NCBI GenBank assembly: GCA_027604185.1 | Contig: JADGKB010000058.1 | Span: 1-64,000, forward strand | Length of the DNA stretch: 64,000 nt | Reading direction: 5' to 3' | Source: Boothiomyces macroporosus | Taxonomy: Eukaryota; Chytridiomycota; Chytridiomycetes; Rhizophydiales; Terramycetaceae | Shown here: one piece after another, positions 1-10,886 of the stretch | How positions within the stretch are numbered: the first letter of the stretch is position 1 | Layout of the letters: every line of letters begins with the position of its first letter | Position numbers and translations under genes: made by a program | Notes under the pieces: model-generated | Databases searched by the model: none | What the model was told of the DNA's origin: nothing | The model's input: the letters and a program-made list of their open reading frames with translations, nothing else

Positions 1-96
1 ATCTGCTTGCCTCTGGACAAAAAATCCCACTTTAAAAATTTATTATATATATATATAAAAAATAAACAATTTTAAAAGATGATTTATTCGAGTCAT

Positions 97-2287
97 TCAC
101 AATTTGGCAGGAGGTCTGACTTCGTCCAATTTCTTGTACATAGCATCAATGTATTGACGGTATTTGTTTGCAGCTTCTGGTCTCTTCAATTTGAAAGTTG
201 GAGTTAATAAACCATTTTCAGCACTGAATGCTTCACTATCAACATGAATTGCCTTCAAGAATTCGAATCCACGAAGTTTTTCTTTTTTACCAATTGCAGT
301 CAAGTCTTTCAAAATAGCTTCCTTGAATTTATCACTTTGGCATAATTGAACTAAAAGAGGGTGAGGTGGAGCACCAACTGCTGGAGGAGGAGGAGCAACT
401 GTGGAAGATGGCAATAGTCCATTTTGGATTGCATATCCGATGGAATATTCTTGGTCTGGAACTACAATACCGACTAATTCTGATTGTAAAGAATCACCAT
501 GTACATAGATTTGAGCAACAAATCCACTCTTTTGATAAACATTTTCAAGCTGGCTTAGGAATTAATTACCTTTTCTGGGGCAATGTATTCACCTTGGGCG
601 AGCTTAAAGATATTCTTCTTACGATCAACAATGAACAAACGACCATCCTTATCCAAAGTGCAAATATCACCAGTCTTCAACCAGCCATCTGGAGTAATTG
701 TGTCTGCAGTCTTTTCCTTGTCTTTCAAGTATCCCTTGAATACAGTTGGACCTCTAATCCAGACTTCACCCTGACGTTAGAAACGGCAAACCTTCAAATC
801 TTTTGCATGGTAGTTCATTTCTGGAACAGACACCAATTTAATTTCACATGATGGCGATGGTGATCCGACATGTCCCGGCTTCAAATCAAACGGATGCATA
901 AGCGTAGTGTTTGCGGTAGATTCAGTTTGACCATATCCTTCAACACAGTGACAACCAACAGCGATACGAAGGAAGTTTAAGACATTTGGAGAAATTGGTG
1001 CACTTCCAGAAACGATTGCTCTGACACGTCCTCCCAACAAGGTTTTTACCTTGTTGAATACAAGTGGATCCCAAACAGAGTGAGTCAAAGTTCCATCTTG
1101 CTTCAAATAATGCAATTTAGCGTCCAACGCTCTGTTGAATAATGCAGCTTTAAGAGCTGACCCAGAGTTTGCTCCTTGAATAATCTTATCGTGAATTCTG
1201 TTCAACAAACGAGGAACAGATGCAAAAATAGTTGGTCTCAAGACACCAATATCTTCAACCAACAAAGATACATCTCCTCTAAAGAAACCAGCAGATGCAC
1301 CACATGCAATAACAGTGTTGATCAACAACCTTTCGAAAATGTGGGCTAATGGGAGGTAAGATACATGAACATCGGTAGGCTCCATCTTGAAAGAAGCACA
1401 AGAGCCTCTTACACCAGCAACAATGTTCATGTGAGTAAGCATGGCCCCTTTTGGGTTTCCAGTGGTACCTATATCAATAGTAAAATACCTGAAGTGTAGG
1501 AAAGGCAGTACAAGTCATCTTTGGTTGGTAAACGGTATGGCAATGGCTTTTTCTTTCCCAAGTCCAATACCTCACTCCAAGACACGACCTTAATACCAAG
1601 TTGTGCACCCCAGCTCTTGAAGATTGGGATTGGTGATTGTTGATCCTTAAATAGAGACTCCATCACGATAATCACTTTAAGAGTTGGGCATTTAGGAGAA
1701 AGAGCTAATAGCTGAGCAATTTTGTCAACTGAAGCCAGCAAAATTGGAACTTCGGCGTGGTTGATGATGTATTCAGTAGTTTCGGCACCAAGAGTGTCAT
1801 ACAAAGCAACATTTGGGATGGAATAGGCGCCAGCTCCGAGATCAGATACCATCCATTCTTCACGGTTGACTGAAAACACACCCAAAAACCATTGTGGTGC
1901 CTTGTCAACTACATACTGATCATAAAGATGCACCAAACCAGAGCCAAAGTGGGTGCGCTCTTCGTCGATTTGCTTGTAGGTCTTGAATTGATATTCAGAC
2001 CAGGTAACAACTCCATTTTTGACGATTGGATAACGTGTGCCCAAAAATGGACTATTTGGGAAGTGTTTTACAGTGTGATTAAAGATATCTTGTTGAGTCG
2101 ATCTTCCAGGGAAATCTGTTAACAATTCATTTGGTGAAATGGTTGATCTGTAGACAGCAGTTTCGAGTGGGTTTGCTGGTGTAGTTACTGGAACTGCTTT
2201 TACTCTGAGGGTCTTGAATGCCTCTTCTGCGAGGATTGGAACTCCTAGATAAGGATCAACTTGAGTCTTAATTTCTTGCTTTCCCAT
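97..2287 (-). CDS. Long-chain acyl-CoA synthetase, peroxisomal type
   Basis: Activates long-chain fatty acids to acyl-CoA through an acyl-adenylate, probably in peroxisomes. Four exons with introns at 1469-1488 (20 nt), 771-791 (21) and 550-569 (20) give 709 aa, the usual family length. Splicing the first intron restores the ATP/AMP-binding motif YTSGTTGNPKG near residue 264, which the intron interrupts. The fatty-acyl signature DGWLKTGDIC lies near residue 520 and the lysine-bearing GEYIAPEK near 550. The C-terminus is AKL, a type 1 peroxisomal targeting signal, as in yeast Faa2-like enzymes. ATG 2287 is the only start upstream of the conserved N-terminal region. The next gene is on the same strand 226 nt upstream. 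Family certain; peroxisomal location inferred from the tripeptide. Confidence 0.95.
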
Positions 2288-2513
2288 TGTTGGATGAACT
2301 TTTTGTCACTTGATTTTTGATTTGGACTGCAATCACATGATTTAGCCTGGAAATTCACCCACTACCTATTTGCTCACGGATTTAAAAATCCACGCTATAT
2401 CCTAGTATGTTACTAGCAAATACTATTCTTGTATTCGCGTTTGCCATGCCGACGTCGTTCTAGTTTCTGGAATACTGATTGTAATGACAGTTCGGCGGCG
2501 CCTTAAAAACAAT

Positions 2514-3573
2514 TTATTTTCGTTTAAACAGATAGTGCATAACAACCCAGTCGTTGCCGCCGTTGTACCCAAACACCTCCGCGACTCCGAGATAGAACAT
2601 TCTCCATCTTTGGAACCACACATTAGCATCTTTACCATAGGTTTTCGTGAATATATCCATAATTTCAGCCTTGTTCTCGTCCATCAGTCTCAACCATTCA
2701 TTTGAAGTTTTTTCTAGATTAGTGTATTCTTACCATAGTTTGAACCAGATACAGTCCATCTGTCGAGGACCTGCAAATCTTCCTGGAACCACATGAACAA
2801 ATCTTGGCATGGCATAGTACCCCCAGTAAAGAAATATTTCCCCATCCATCCAGAATTTGAGGTAAAGTCGTATGGCATGGATTTATGGGCAAAGACATGA
2901 ACAAACATTCTTCCAGTGTCCGGCTTAACCCACTTTGACACTTTTTCAAACAGTTGGTAGTAATTCTTCATATGCTCAAACATTTCAATAGACATTACGC
3001 GGTCGAATACTCTATCAGTTTGGAATTCATTCATATCAGCAGTGATGATTGTTAGATTCTTTAAACCAAGCTGATCTGCTCTGTCCATAATGAATTCTCT
3101 CTGTGTGGAAGAGTTGGATAAGCCAGTGATCTGACTGTTTGGATACTTTTCCGCCAAATACAAGGATAACGAACCCCATCTTTATAAAAAACAAATTACC
3201 CGCATCCTAAATCCAGAACAGTCAGTCCATCTTCCAATTGCGCTCTTTCGCAGTACAATTCAAGCATGTGCTCCTCTGCTTCATCCAAGTTTTTTGCTCC
3301 TCGCTCAAACAAGGAAGAAGAATACTTTAATCTTTTACCTAAACACAATTGAAAGAATCTAGTAGGCAATTCATAGTGCTGTTCATTCGCTTCTTCGGTG
3401 TTGAGGGCAATTTTAGCGGTTTTGAGGTTCAAAATGTAGTCTCTTTTCGCAGCATCTTGTTCGGCAGAAGTTGGATAAGTGAGATCCTTTGTCTTGAGTC
3501 CAAGCATATAGCGAGCACCCAGGCGAGTAATAAAGTCGGGAACGTAACCAGTTTCTACCAATCCTTCAAGCAT
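2514..3573 (-). CDS. Cyclopropane-fatty-acyl-phospholipid synthase-like SAM methyltransferase
   Basis: A member of the CFA synthase / coclaurine N-methyltransferase-like family: S-adenosylmethionine-dependent transfer of a methyl or methylene group, in eukaryotes of uncertain substrate. Introns at 3180-3199 and 2714-2733 (both 20 nt) give 339 aa. Splicing the first restores the SAM-binding motif LDLGCGWG near residues 120-127. Further family blocks are MSIEMFEHMKNY, GSNYEKTSNEWL (rebuilt across intron 2) and a C-terminus with FGYNGGNDW and HYLFKRK. The start at ATG 3573 matches short family members and no upstream in-frame ATG is needed. No signal peptide or membrane segment. Family secure; substrate (membrane lipid or small amine) not decidable here. 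Confidence 0.9.
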
Positions 3574-4091
3574 TTTTCAGAAATGACGAAGGTGGGCACG
3601 GATTTTAAATACTTGATTTTTTCCGCAGATTACAAATCTAGTCAGCATAATTTATCCTCTGCTTACAAACTCATTTTTGAATTGATACTGGTTAACGCAA
3701 TTTATATGCAGATTAGCTTTATTGCTGGCTAATTGAATCCAGATTTAATTGTGCTGGCAGTGGAGCGTTGGCTAAACTGGTTTCTCAAGAATAGGTCCTA
3801 TTTAGGTATCATTCATACTCTTAGGCTCGTCATCCGGCAGCCCAAATTAGTACATAATTTTGGGAATTTGTGATTAATGGAAGCCCATATTTATCCCCTA
3901 TCTAGAGTTGGCACTGCGCCATGTACGTTTTCACATTTTGAATTCATTCTTACTCCCCATAACAGGACAATATCCTAGAAATTTTGAGTCCCTTTCCGCC
4001 TCCTTTTCAATCCTGTTTGGGCCTCCCCTTTTTCTTTTTCTGTTCACTATGATGTTTTAGTGACCCACAAGAATTCAAGGGGCGTTGTAGC
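3574..4091. other. Intergenic gap between divergent genes
   Basis: About 520 nt between the starts of the methyltransferase (minus) and the Spa2-like gene (plus). I see no coding exon and no repeat. It presumably holds both promoters; no clear TATA box next to either start. Confidence 0.5.
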
Positions 4092-6146
4092 ATGCTTTTG
4101 GAAAGAGCGAAAAGCTTTGAACAATTCAGCGCAATGACGGTTGAAGAAGATTCAAGAATAAAAGAGTACCATGCGATCCTGAAAAACTTTGTGGATTCGG
4201 ATGTGACAGAAGTAAAACCAGTCCCCGTCGCTCTGTTGAACCGATTCAATCAGTTATCTCTGGATGCCTTATTGGACTCATCAAAGGATGTAGCAGATGA
4301 AATATATCGCAGAACGCACGATTCCAAAACAATGCTGCACTTACCAGTAAGAATGGATTTTTCTGCCAAAGTAAGTTGTTCCTAATATCAGCGAAATCAA
4401 GTAAGGCAGAAGCTAGCAACTTTCCAAACGGATAGATTCAAAGAATTTGTGGTACAGTTAATGATGGAAATAGAAAAGAGATATCCAGAAACCAAATCCA
4501 GGATTTCCATGCTTCCTACCAGGACCAGCACAAGACAGTCTACTCTTCGGAAAAAAACAACTGACAGAGATAATACTGTCAGCGAACCAGGAAGAAGAAG
4601 GAGAACAGAGGAAACCCAAAGAACAAACTCTATTCGCCAAAGGTCAGTTTATCAGCAAAATGAAGAAAATTCTATGAGTGCACTGGACAATTTAAGAAAG
4701 GAATACGAGCAAAAACTTTCCAGTTTAGAGACACAACTAACGAGAAAAGATGATACAATCGCCTCATTGAAGGATTCCGTTTCAAAGATGGAAAAGGACC
4801 AATTCCAAACTAAAAATTCTGGTGCTCAATTTGATCAGGAGCGCCAAAAGCTTCAAAAGGAGATTGACAGTCTTCAAGCCAAGAATAGCAAGCTTCAAAG
4901 GGAATTAGAATTATGTAGAAAGGAGTTACAGCAAGAACAAAAGATTGCTCATGAAGCAGAAACCCTTTGCGAGAAACTAGAAGCAAAGTACAATAAGCTC
5001 TACGCTGAGAAAGAGAACATGAGCCAGGAGTTACTAAAGAGGCAAGGCGATAACACAAAAACAATTAAAGAAATTGATCTCATTTCAAAGGAGCTAGCTG
5101 TTTGCCAAGCTGAAAAAAGCGCTGCAATCCTTGCCAGAGATTCTCTCAAAGATGATGTAGCAAAATATAAAGCAGAAATAGAAGATTTAAAATCTCAGAT
5201 AAAGAGAGTTGAAGTAGACCGACTCAATACAATGGTAGGATTAAATTAACCATAGCCAAAAATGACAAAAGCTCTGGATTCTAGAGTTGGGTTGCTTTCA
5301 CCAAATTCAGCAACATCTGGTGACACTGCATTGAACTATTCTACAAACGCTTCTGTATTTGAACAGCATTTCACAAAGTTCAAAGCTTATGCGAATGATT
5401 TAATTTCCTCTTCAAGCAAAGGCAAGAAACACATGACGGTACAACTGGCGAAACCGTTAGTATTGCTTTGCAGAGAAATCACAATTGAATGTGAAAAGAA
5501 GGAAGACGATCCAAAAGTTCGTGAAGACGACAAGGATAATATTATCGACTGCAAAAACAAACTCTCTGACTGTTTAGCAAATTTCATTGCTTGTACAAAG
5601 GTTCATGCCAGCGAAGGATCTTTGGAAGCTGCCAAGAAATTGGAAATTGAAATCATTGCTCTACAAAACTGTGTCTCTGAATTAGTCGATATCATGCGTA
5701 TCATTAACTCTGATGGCAAGAAAGCAGCGCAAGATTTAGAAATGTCCTTACCTGAACTAATCGTAACTATACTCTAACAATAGGATTACACCAAACAGAA
5801 AATCGATTCAATCAGTTCCCACCAAAAGGATTTATTCAGTCTCATAAAGCAAAACTCTGGCAATGGCAAACAAATGTCTGACCTGGTGAATGATATTTAC
5901 ATTTGCGTTGATGATATAATCTATGAAGCACAGGGCACTCTTGATACCACTAATGAACTAAAGAAAGCCGCTATTGAAGATGCTGACCACCAATTAGATG
6001 TGCTGACAGATGTCAGGACTGAGTTATATCGGCTGACTGATAAAGTATTGCAAAACCCTAAAGATCGCGATATCAAGCAGCAGATCACAGATTCAGTATC
6101 AGATGCCCTTCAATTCTCTAAAGATCTCTTGACAATATTAAAGTAA
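4092..6146 (+). CDS. Spa2-like polarity scaffold with Spa2 homology domain
   Basis: Spa2/Sph1-type proteins scaffold the polarisome and MAP-kinase components at sites of polarised growth. Introns at 4371-4391, 5235-5255 and 5763-5783 (each 21 nt, each with an in-frame stop) give 663 aa. Across the first intron the Spa2 homology domain (SHD, shared with animal GIT proteins) reads FSAK-RNQVRQKLATFQ, then RFKEFVVQLMMEIEKRYPE, around residues 85-125. Residues about 125-180 are basic and Ser/Thr-rich; about 185-370 is a long coiled coil. The C-terminal ~280 residues are helical, with an ENC-like composition and no motif I can name. Its stop lies 22 nt from the stop of the convergent NmrA-like gene. 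SHD assignment strong; a true Spa2 orthologue is likely, not proven. Confidence 0.85.
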
Positions 6147-6168
6147 TAAATGCCATATATTTTTTTAT

Positions 6169-7083
6169 TCAGAGCTTTGATGAGGATAATTGGTTGAATT
6201 CCGCCTTGTGTTCTTTAAAGAAGTCTTCAAGTGATATGGCTTTCTTTCCAGTCAATAGTAGCATGTCGTTGGAGACAGAAGTAAAGAATCCTTTTGCAAT
6301 CAAGCTGTACAGCTCCAAGTCCAAAAACTTTGCCCAGCTTGGTCCAGTAGTAGTTGGTGGAGGTTTATTGACAAATTTCACAGGTCTTTCCAGTCCTTCT
6401 GATGCTTTACCAGCAATTCCAACACCAGTCAACAGTTCCGGTCCAGTTAATCGATAAACCTTTCCTGAATGCTTCTTAATGTCCGCCAATACAGCACTGG
6501 CAGCAGTTGCAACATCCCTTGCATGCACTGGTGCGAATCCTCCAGTACTAATTGGGATTTGAATGGTTGCTAATGGTTTATGGAACTGTGCCTTCATATC
6601 CAAAAAGTTTTGTTGTAACGGAGCACAACGCAAGAATGTATACGGAATACCAGTGGCTTCAATATCTACGTTAACAATATCTACATTGTTCAATATATCT
6701 GAATTGGGCAGCCAGCATTCCTGAACGGGTATGGCAATCCAATAGCGATACCAAGCAAATGAACTTGATGTTCCTTTCAACAGCTACAGAAATCAATCGC
6801 TTTGCTTGCAATGCTCTTTCTTCTGACTTTGAAGGAATCAAGAATAAATAATCAATATCATGTTCAAATGCTTTGTTGACAGTGGTAACTGCATCGTAAT
6901 CCAAATTCAATACTGAATGACACTTCTTTGCCAGCGGTTCAGGGATGGTTTCCGTTGGGAATACTCCAGCAATAATTTTAAAGTTGGACTAGATTAGATT
7001 GGCTGTACTTGGGGTAGGGTTTCTAGTAGTGCTTGGCCAATGTTTCCTGAAGCACCGGTGATTAAGACTGTTGGAACACTCAT
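6169..7083 (-). CDS. NmrA-like NAD(P)-binding protein ending in SKL
   Basis: NmrA-like proteins are short-chain-dehydrogenase-fold proteins that bind NAD(P) and act as redox sensors or reductases. Introns at 6989-7008 (20 nt) and 6666-6684 (19 nt) give 291 aa. The N-terminus has the Rossmann dinucleotide loop TGASGNIGQ (residues 9-17). Splicing intron 2 joins FRYIEQ to YIEATGIPYTFLRC, the classic NmrA block. Later come the cofactor/substrate segments FAPVHARDVATAA and YRLTGPELLT. No catalytic YxxxK of classical SDRs is evident, as usual for NmrA-like proteins. The C-terminus is SSSKL, a canonical type 1 peroxisomal signal, unusual for a transcription co-regulator. It suggests a peroxisomal quinone- or lipid-linked reductase; that is inference. 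Confidence 0.9.
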
Positions 7084-7207
7084 AAAAATACTAAATTTTT
7101 CTCCACCTCCCTTGCATTTCATCGCCCTCAAATCACCACCTGATTCTCTTTCCTCACATGAAGAAATTAATACCGCAAGATTAATAGAATATTACTATAA
7201 GAATGAC

Positions 7208-7262
7208 GGATCCAAATAGATGATGGATCCAAATAGATGATGGATCTAAATAGATTATGGAT
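7208..7262. repeat. 17-bp tandem repeat, about 3.3 copies
   Basis: Units at 7208-7224 and 7225-7241 are identical (ggatccaaatagatgat); 7242-7258 differs at two bases and a partial copy follows. It lies about 125 nt upstream of the NmrA-like start and just past the stop of the small ORF at 7283-7546. Confidence 0.9.
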
Positions 7263-7282
7263 CTACTGTATAAATACTTTAT

Positions 7283-7546
7283 TTACAAATATATTGGATA
7301 ATCAGAACGAGTCCTAATATTAGTCAATTTTACTTTAGATGTGGTAGGCGAACCGGAAATCGATGGAGATTTGGCAGACTGCGGGGATTGTTTGTCGCCA
7401 ATCTCCTGAGGTAGTTTGGTAGCAATATTTGGTTGTTTCTTTCTAGAAGACGTAAGAGTTCTTAGCACATCCATTACTGATAGGGAAAGTCTAATTGTGG
7501 AGCGTTTTATTGTTTTTATGATAAGCCCCACAGTGGTGATTTTCAT
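7283..7546 (-). CDS. Small ORF, 87 aa, unknown
   Basis: A single-exon ORF with a true ATG at 7546. The product is basic, with a hydrophobic-basic N-terminus and a Ser/Pro/Lys-rich second half; I recognise no domain. On the minus strand an ATATAAATAG box lies about 46 nt upstream of the ATG (7593-7602), similar to the TATA spacing of the C2H2 gene nearby, which favours a real gene. A 21-nt intron-like stretch overlaps the stop, so the 3' end may differ. No homologue in mind; could be chance. Confidence 0.35.
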   Translation of the reverse strand: MKITTVGLIIKTIKRSTIRLSLSVMDVLRTLTSSRKKQPNIATKLPQEIGDKQSPQSAKSPSISGSPTTSKVKLTNIRTRSDYPIYL

Positions 7547-8780
7547 CTCTAGTTCACGCGAGTATTCATGCAGCCGTGATCAGACAATAATCTACTATTT
7601 ATATCGATAGATCTTGTTCATTCTATGCGGGTAATTTTTTATTTTTTGGCACTTGCGGTGGTTATGGATTAAGCTTATTCACAGAGAATCATTGTGTATG
7701 TCATTCCATTCTGAATAGAATAATACATCTATGAGACTAAATAGATGTAGTTGGGACTAAAAGTACATTTTAAACACCGATGTTTGAAGTCATAGAGATG
7801 TCCTCTTTGAAATGTTGCCAAGTAGAGGCAAACGTGTTGGTAGATAATTCAATTGACAAGAACGGATATGGCTGTAGGTTAACTGCGGTAGAGCCCTATA
7901 AAGTCCTAATATAGACGTGCGCGGCATTATTTGCTGTTTGCCAACTCAATACCGTTAAATGAAAACATATTTCCTAATATAAAATGATTGGTGGGTTTCA
8001 AGTGTCAATGGTATCCCCCACAATGCACTCTATCATGTGTGATTCATTGCCAGGCTGATATTAAATAAGCTAAATCAGGGTACCATGCGAAGGCTGAATG
8101 TAGATATTTATCCTGAACAACTCGAACAACTCTGAAACAACTGAACAAAAATTGAAACATCATCCCCAATTGCTGTACTAGTCCCCTGATCCATGGATTG
8201 GCTCTATCCATCCAATAATCTGCAGTGCAATTGACCCTCACGAGAAACGTTCAGTGAAAAGAATCTATATTTAAGCAGGTACTGTGATTTCGGGCCGAAG
8301 GAAAGCGGGCCAATCACGGTCCGTTATTTACACAAAGCACCGCCATCATGGATTAGCTCAACGAAAAACACAGTAATTGAAAGCAGCTTTTTGAAAAGCA
8401 GCTTTTACCATCGCTTTGCTAAAAAGTAACTTGTGCTGTTTGAACGCCGCTGCTTTTTCGCTTTTGAAAAATCTTTGCAGCGCCACCTGATCATCTTCCA
8501 AAATAGGAAGGGTCAATTGACAAGCTAGAAAAAAGGTGAAAAATTGAAAATAAAGATCCAAATCTCTGGATTTCTTGCTACAAATCGCCCAGATAGATCG
8601 CAGTCTATCAAAGGCATTTGCCCTCTTTGAAAGAATTGTACAACTGCTTTTTTCACTGCTTTTTCGCAGGTGTTTCAGAAAATCAAAAGTGGCAGTTCCG
8701 CTTTTTGATTTTGGTGGCAGGGCTCTCACAATTTGGTTCAATTATAAATAGGCACTTTTTCCCCACCACTTTCCTGTCAA
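7547..8780. other. Long gap upstream of the C2H2 gene
   Basis: About 1.2 kb without a supportable gene. ORFs at 8044-8241 and 8358-8741 (minus) show no family signature, and the longer starts with TTG. At 8378-8404 the 11-mer aaagcagcttt occurs twice, and related ctgcttttt words recur to 8665, giving a weak repetitive character. The right end carries the TATA box of the C2H2 gene. Confidence 0.5.
8743..8750 (+). promoter_or_regulatory. TATA box of the C2H2 factor gene
   Basis: tataaata, 31 nt upstream of the ATG at 8781. This spacing implies a very short 5' leader. Confidence 0.6.
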
Positions 8781-9170
8781 ATGAAAATCACAGACTTGTT
8801 GAATCCTACGCAGGAATCAAGTGAAATTAAACAAGAATACCAATCACATTTACCATCGCCCGCATCTTCAATAATAGGCGATACTCTAGTTAAAAAGTTT
8901 CCATGTACAGAACCAGGCTGCACCAAGTCATTCACAAGAAGATACAATCTATCAGCACATCTAAGATGCCATCGTTCAGAGAAACCCTTTGCATGCACAG
9001 AATGCCCGTTAAAATTCGCTAGAAAGCACGACTTGACTAGACATATACGTTCGCTTCATGAACATAAGAGGAATTATGGCCCTTGCCCGACATGCCATGC
9101 ATATTTCACAAGATCCGATGCACTAGCGAGGCATTTAAAAGTGGAGGAAGAGAGGTTAAAAGTTAATTGA
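8781..9170 (+). CDS. C2H2 zinc-finger transcription factor, 129 aa
   Basis: A small single-exon nuclear DNA-binding protein. Residues 1-38 are Ser/Pro/Gln-rich. Finger 1 uses C42, C47, H60, H64; finger 2 uses C72, C75, H88, H93. The linker between them, HRSEKPF, is near the TGEKPY type. Finger 3 has C102, C105 and H118 but no second histidine before the stop, so it is degenerate or uses another ligand. Finger sequences such as RRYNLSAHLRCH and FARKHDLTRHIR resemble fungal Crz1/Azf1-like factors, but the protein is far shorter and I do not assign orthology. A TATA box sits 31 nt upstream. Confidence 0.85.
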   Translation: MKITDLLNPTQESSEIKQEYQSHLPSPASSIIGDTLVKKFPCTEPGCTKSFTRRYNLSAHLRCHRSEKPFACTECPLKFARKHDLTRHIRSLHEHKRNYGPCPTCHAYFTRSDALARHLKVEEERLKVN

Positions 9171-10161
9171 ATATCGAATAGAATTTTAATATATTATAAT
9201 GGTATTGCACAATAGTAATCTGTTTTTTAAGAATCAAGTTAAATTACAAGAGGCAGTGTGGTAATTTGTGTAACACCAAGCGAAAAAAAGACTGGTTTCA
9301 TATTCAGCTGCTACTAAATAGATTCACGAATTCCAAGCGCATACGGATTATTCACCCGCTGCGTATCAAGTTACTGTAGGGCTCTTAAGATACTCTTTGT
9401 TTTCCTTGGCTAAGCCATCAATTAGCCTCATTTAATTAACCAATCAGGCTATTTTCGCTTCGTGGAAGTGTTTAGCCGAACGAGTGGATAAACGTTGCCT
9501 GTTAAGTTTCCTTTTTGACAACTTAGTGCGACTATGAACCGAGCGTTGCGTAACAGGGACAAAGAAGTTTAAAGGCGCGGTGGAAGGTGGAATTAAAAAT
9601 GAGCCCTCTATTAACTCTTTGATGTATGCTGAAAGGAGGCTTTAGTTTTTACAGTTCTTCGCTCGCACAGACTGCTCCTGTGCATAATTAAATTGCATTG
9701 CCTGTGAATTATTGATTAACAGTGCCTCCTTGCGCCAATTTTCAAATACAGTAGTAACTGGGCTAGGAATGAACGCTGACTATGTTTAGGCATACTCACG
9801 CTCTCTATCCCAATTATATATCCAATACTGATATCACTCAACATTATCTCATAATAGATGAACTGGAGAGAACAACCGGTAAACAGAAAGGTTACATTAA
9901 CTCAGCTAGATCTTCAGACACACCTATGACTTAATTTTTGATTCTGCAGTTCTATAGAGATTGTCCGAATCACTTTGATGGGATTGAAAAATGAAACCGT
10001 ACAATCTGCTTATCTAGTCGATGTTGATTTATAACAACCCTAGATATTGAGTACTTGTAGATGGAATTGTTACCTACCTGTCAATGTTGCTTTAATAGTG
10101 AATAAAAAACCTTTACATTTAAAAGTCTACGACCCATTATTGCAATATGTTTATTCATTAG
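9171..10161. other. Gap between convergent genes
   Basis: About 990 nt between the stops of the C2H2 and CCDC25 genes, unusually long for this compact window. I see no exon with family similarity and no tRNA or snRNA consensus. A 7-bp inverted repeat (cctgtta / taacagg, near 9499 and 9553) could form a hairpin. An unannotated non-coding RNA is possible but unsupported. Confidence 0.4.
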
Positions 10162-10886
10162 TTACATGAAATCTTCCTCCAATTCTTGCGCGGATTTTGT
10201 CATATCCAAACCTTTGTTTGAATACATGTACTCCTCCTTCAAAAAGGACGAATAATTCTTGTTTTCCTTTTCCTTGCGCTTCTGTTTAATATATTCCTCC
10301 TGGTGTTTTTTCAAGGTTAATTCATAGTTACCATTTCTTCTTCTTCCAAACGTTTGGCTTTGCGCTGCACTTTCTCGTATTGAATCTGGTTAGTTTCTGG
10401 TTACTTTAAGCTCCAGCAAGTCCGGATATTCTTCCTTTTTGGTCTTGTTCAGCCGATTGACAGTTGCATTTTGCCTTGTCTCCACATGCACCTTCTTGAC
10501 CATCTTGTTCTTGTGGAATGCTACCTGGCCCGTTTCCATGTCCGCAGTCTTTTTCAAATTAGTAGAAGGTGTATAAATTATAGTGAGATTGTCCTTCTTG
10601 TTCCCCTCAATGGAATTAGCTTTCGTCAGCTGAGCCAAATCATCCAATAGTACCTGAGGAATACTATCCCACGTCTGCCCTTGTTGCAGTCTTAAATAGA
10701 CATGCGCTGAAGATAATTTATCCACATGAAACCTGTATTCAATAACCGACTACCTATGGTCAATACTACTTGCCACACATCACAATCCCAAGCATGCTTG
10801 ATTAATTCTTCGTTTTCAAACTTGTCTTTTCCAACATAAATCAGTGCTGGCGGGTCCACTACTGTGCTGGTAAAATAGTACACCAT
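10162..10886 (-). CDS. CCDC25: CCDC25 homologue (NFACT-R domain)
   Basis: A widely conserved eukaryotic protein with an NFACT-R (DUF814) domain; in animals it is reported as a DNA sensor, elsewhere poorly known. The start ATG 10886 ([10 protein letters not shown]) matches the family N-terminus. A 41-nt interval (10733-10773) must go to join DCDVW to [15 protein letters not shown]; it consists of two abutting mini-introns. Intron 2 is 10386-10404 (19 nt). The third is 10300-10331 (32 nt, GT-AG) or, with a TG acceptor, 10312-10331 (20 nt); both keep frame. With the 32-nt choice the protein is 210 aa, near the human 208. Conserved blocks include [22 protein letters not shown] and an acidic-basic coiled C-terminus ending DFM. 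Confidence 0.92.
10733..10773 (-). other. Twin intron: GC-AG 20 nt + GT-AG 21 nt, no exon between
   Basis: On the minus strand, 10773-10754 reads GCAAGTAGTATTGACCATAG (20 nt) and is followed directly by a 21-nt GT...ACAG unit (10753-10733) with TATTGA before its acceptor. Only removal of all 41 nt gives the conserved W-FHVDKL junction. Each unit has the length and 3' motif of a normal intron in this genome. Confidence 0.75.

Noticed and set aside
8358..8741. 127-codon minus-strand ORF
   Set aside because: Starts with TTG, has no family signature and is built partly of repeated ctgcttttt words; no intron pattern around it.
9499..9559. Possible structured RNA (cctgtta/taacagg hairpin)
   Set aside because: Only a 7-bp stem with a 47-nt loop; no match to snRNA, SRP or tRNA consensus.
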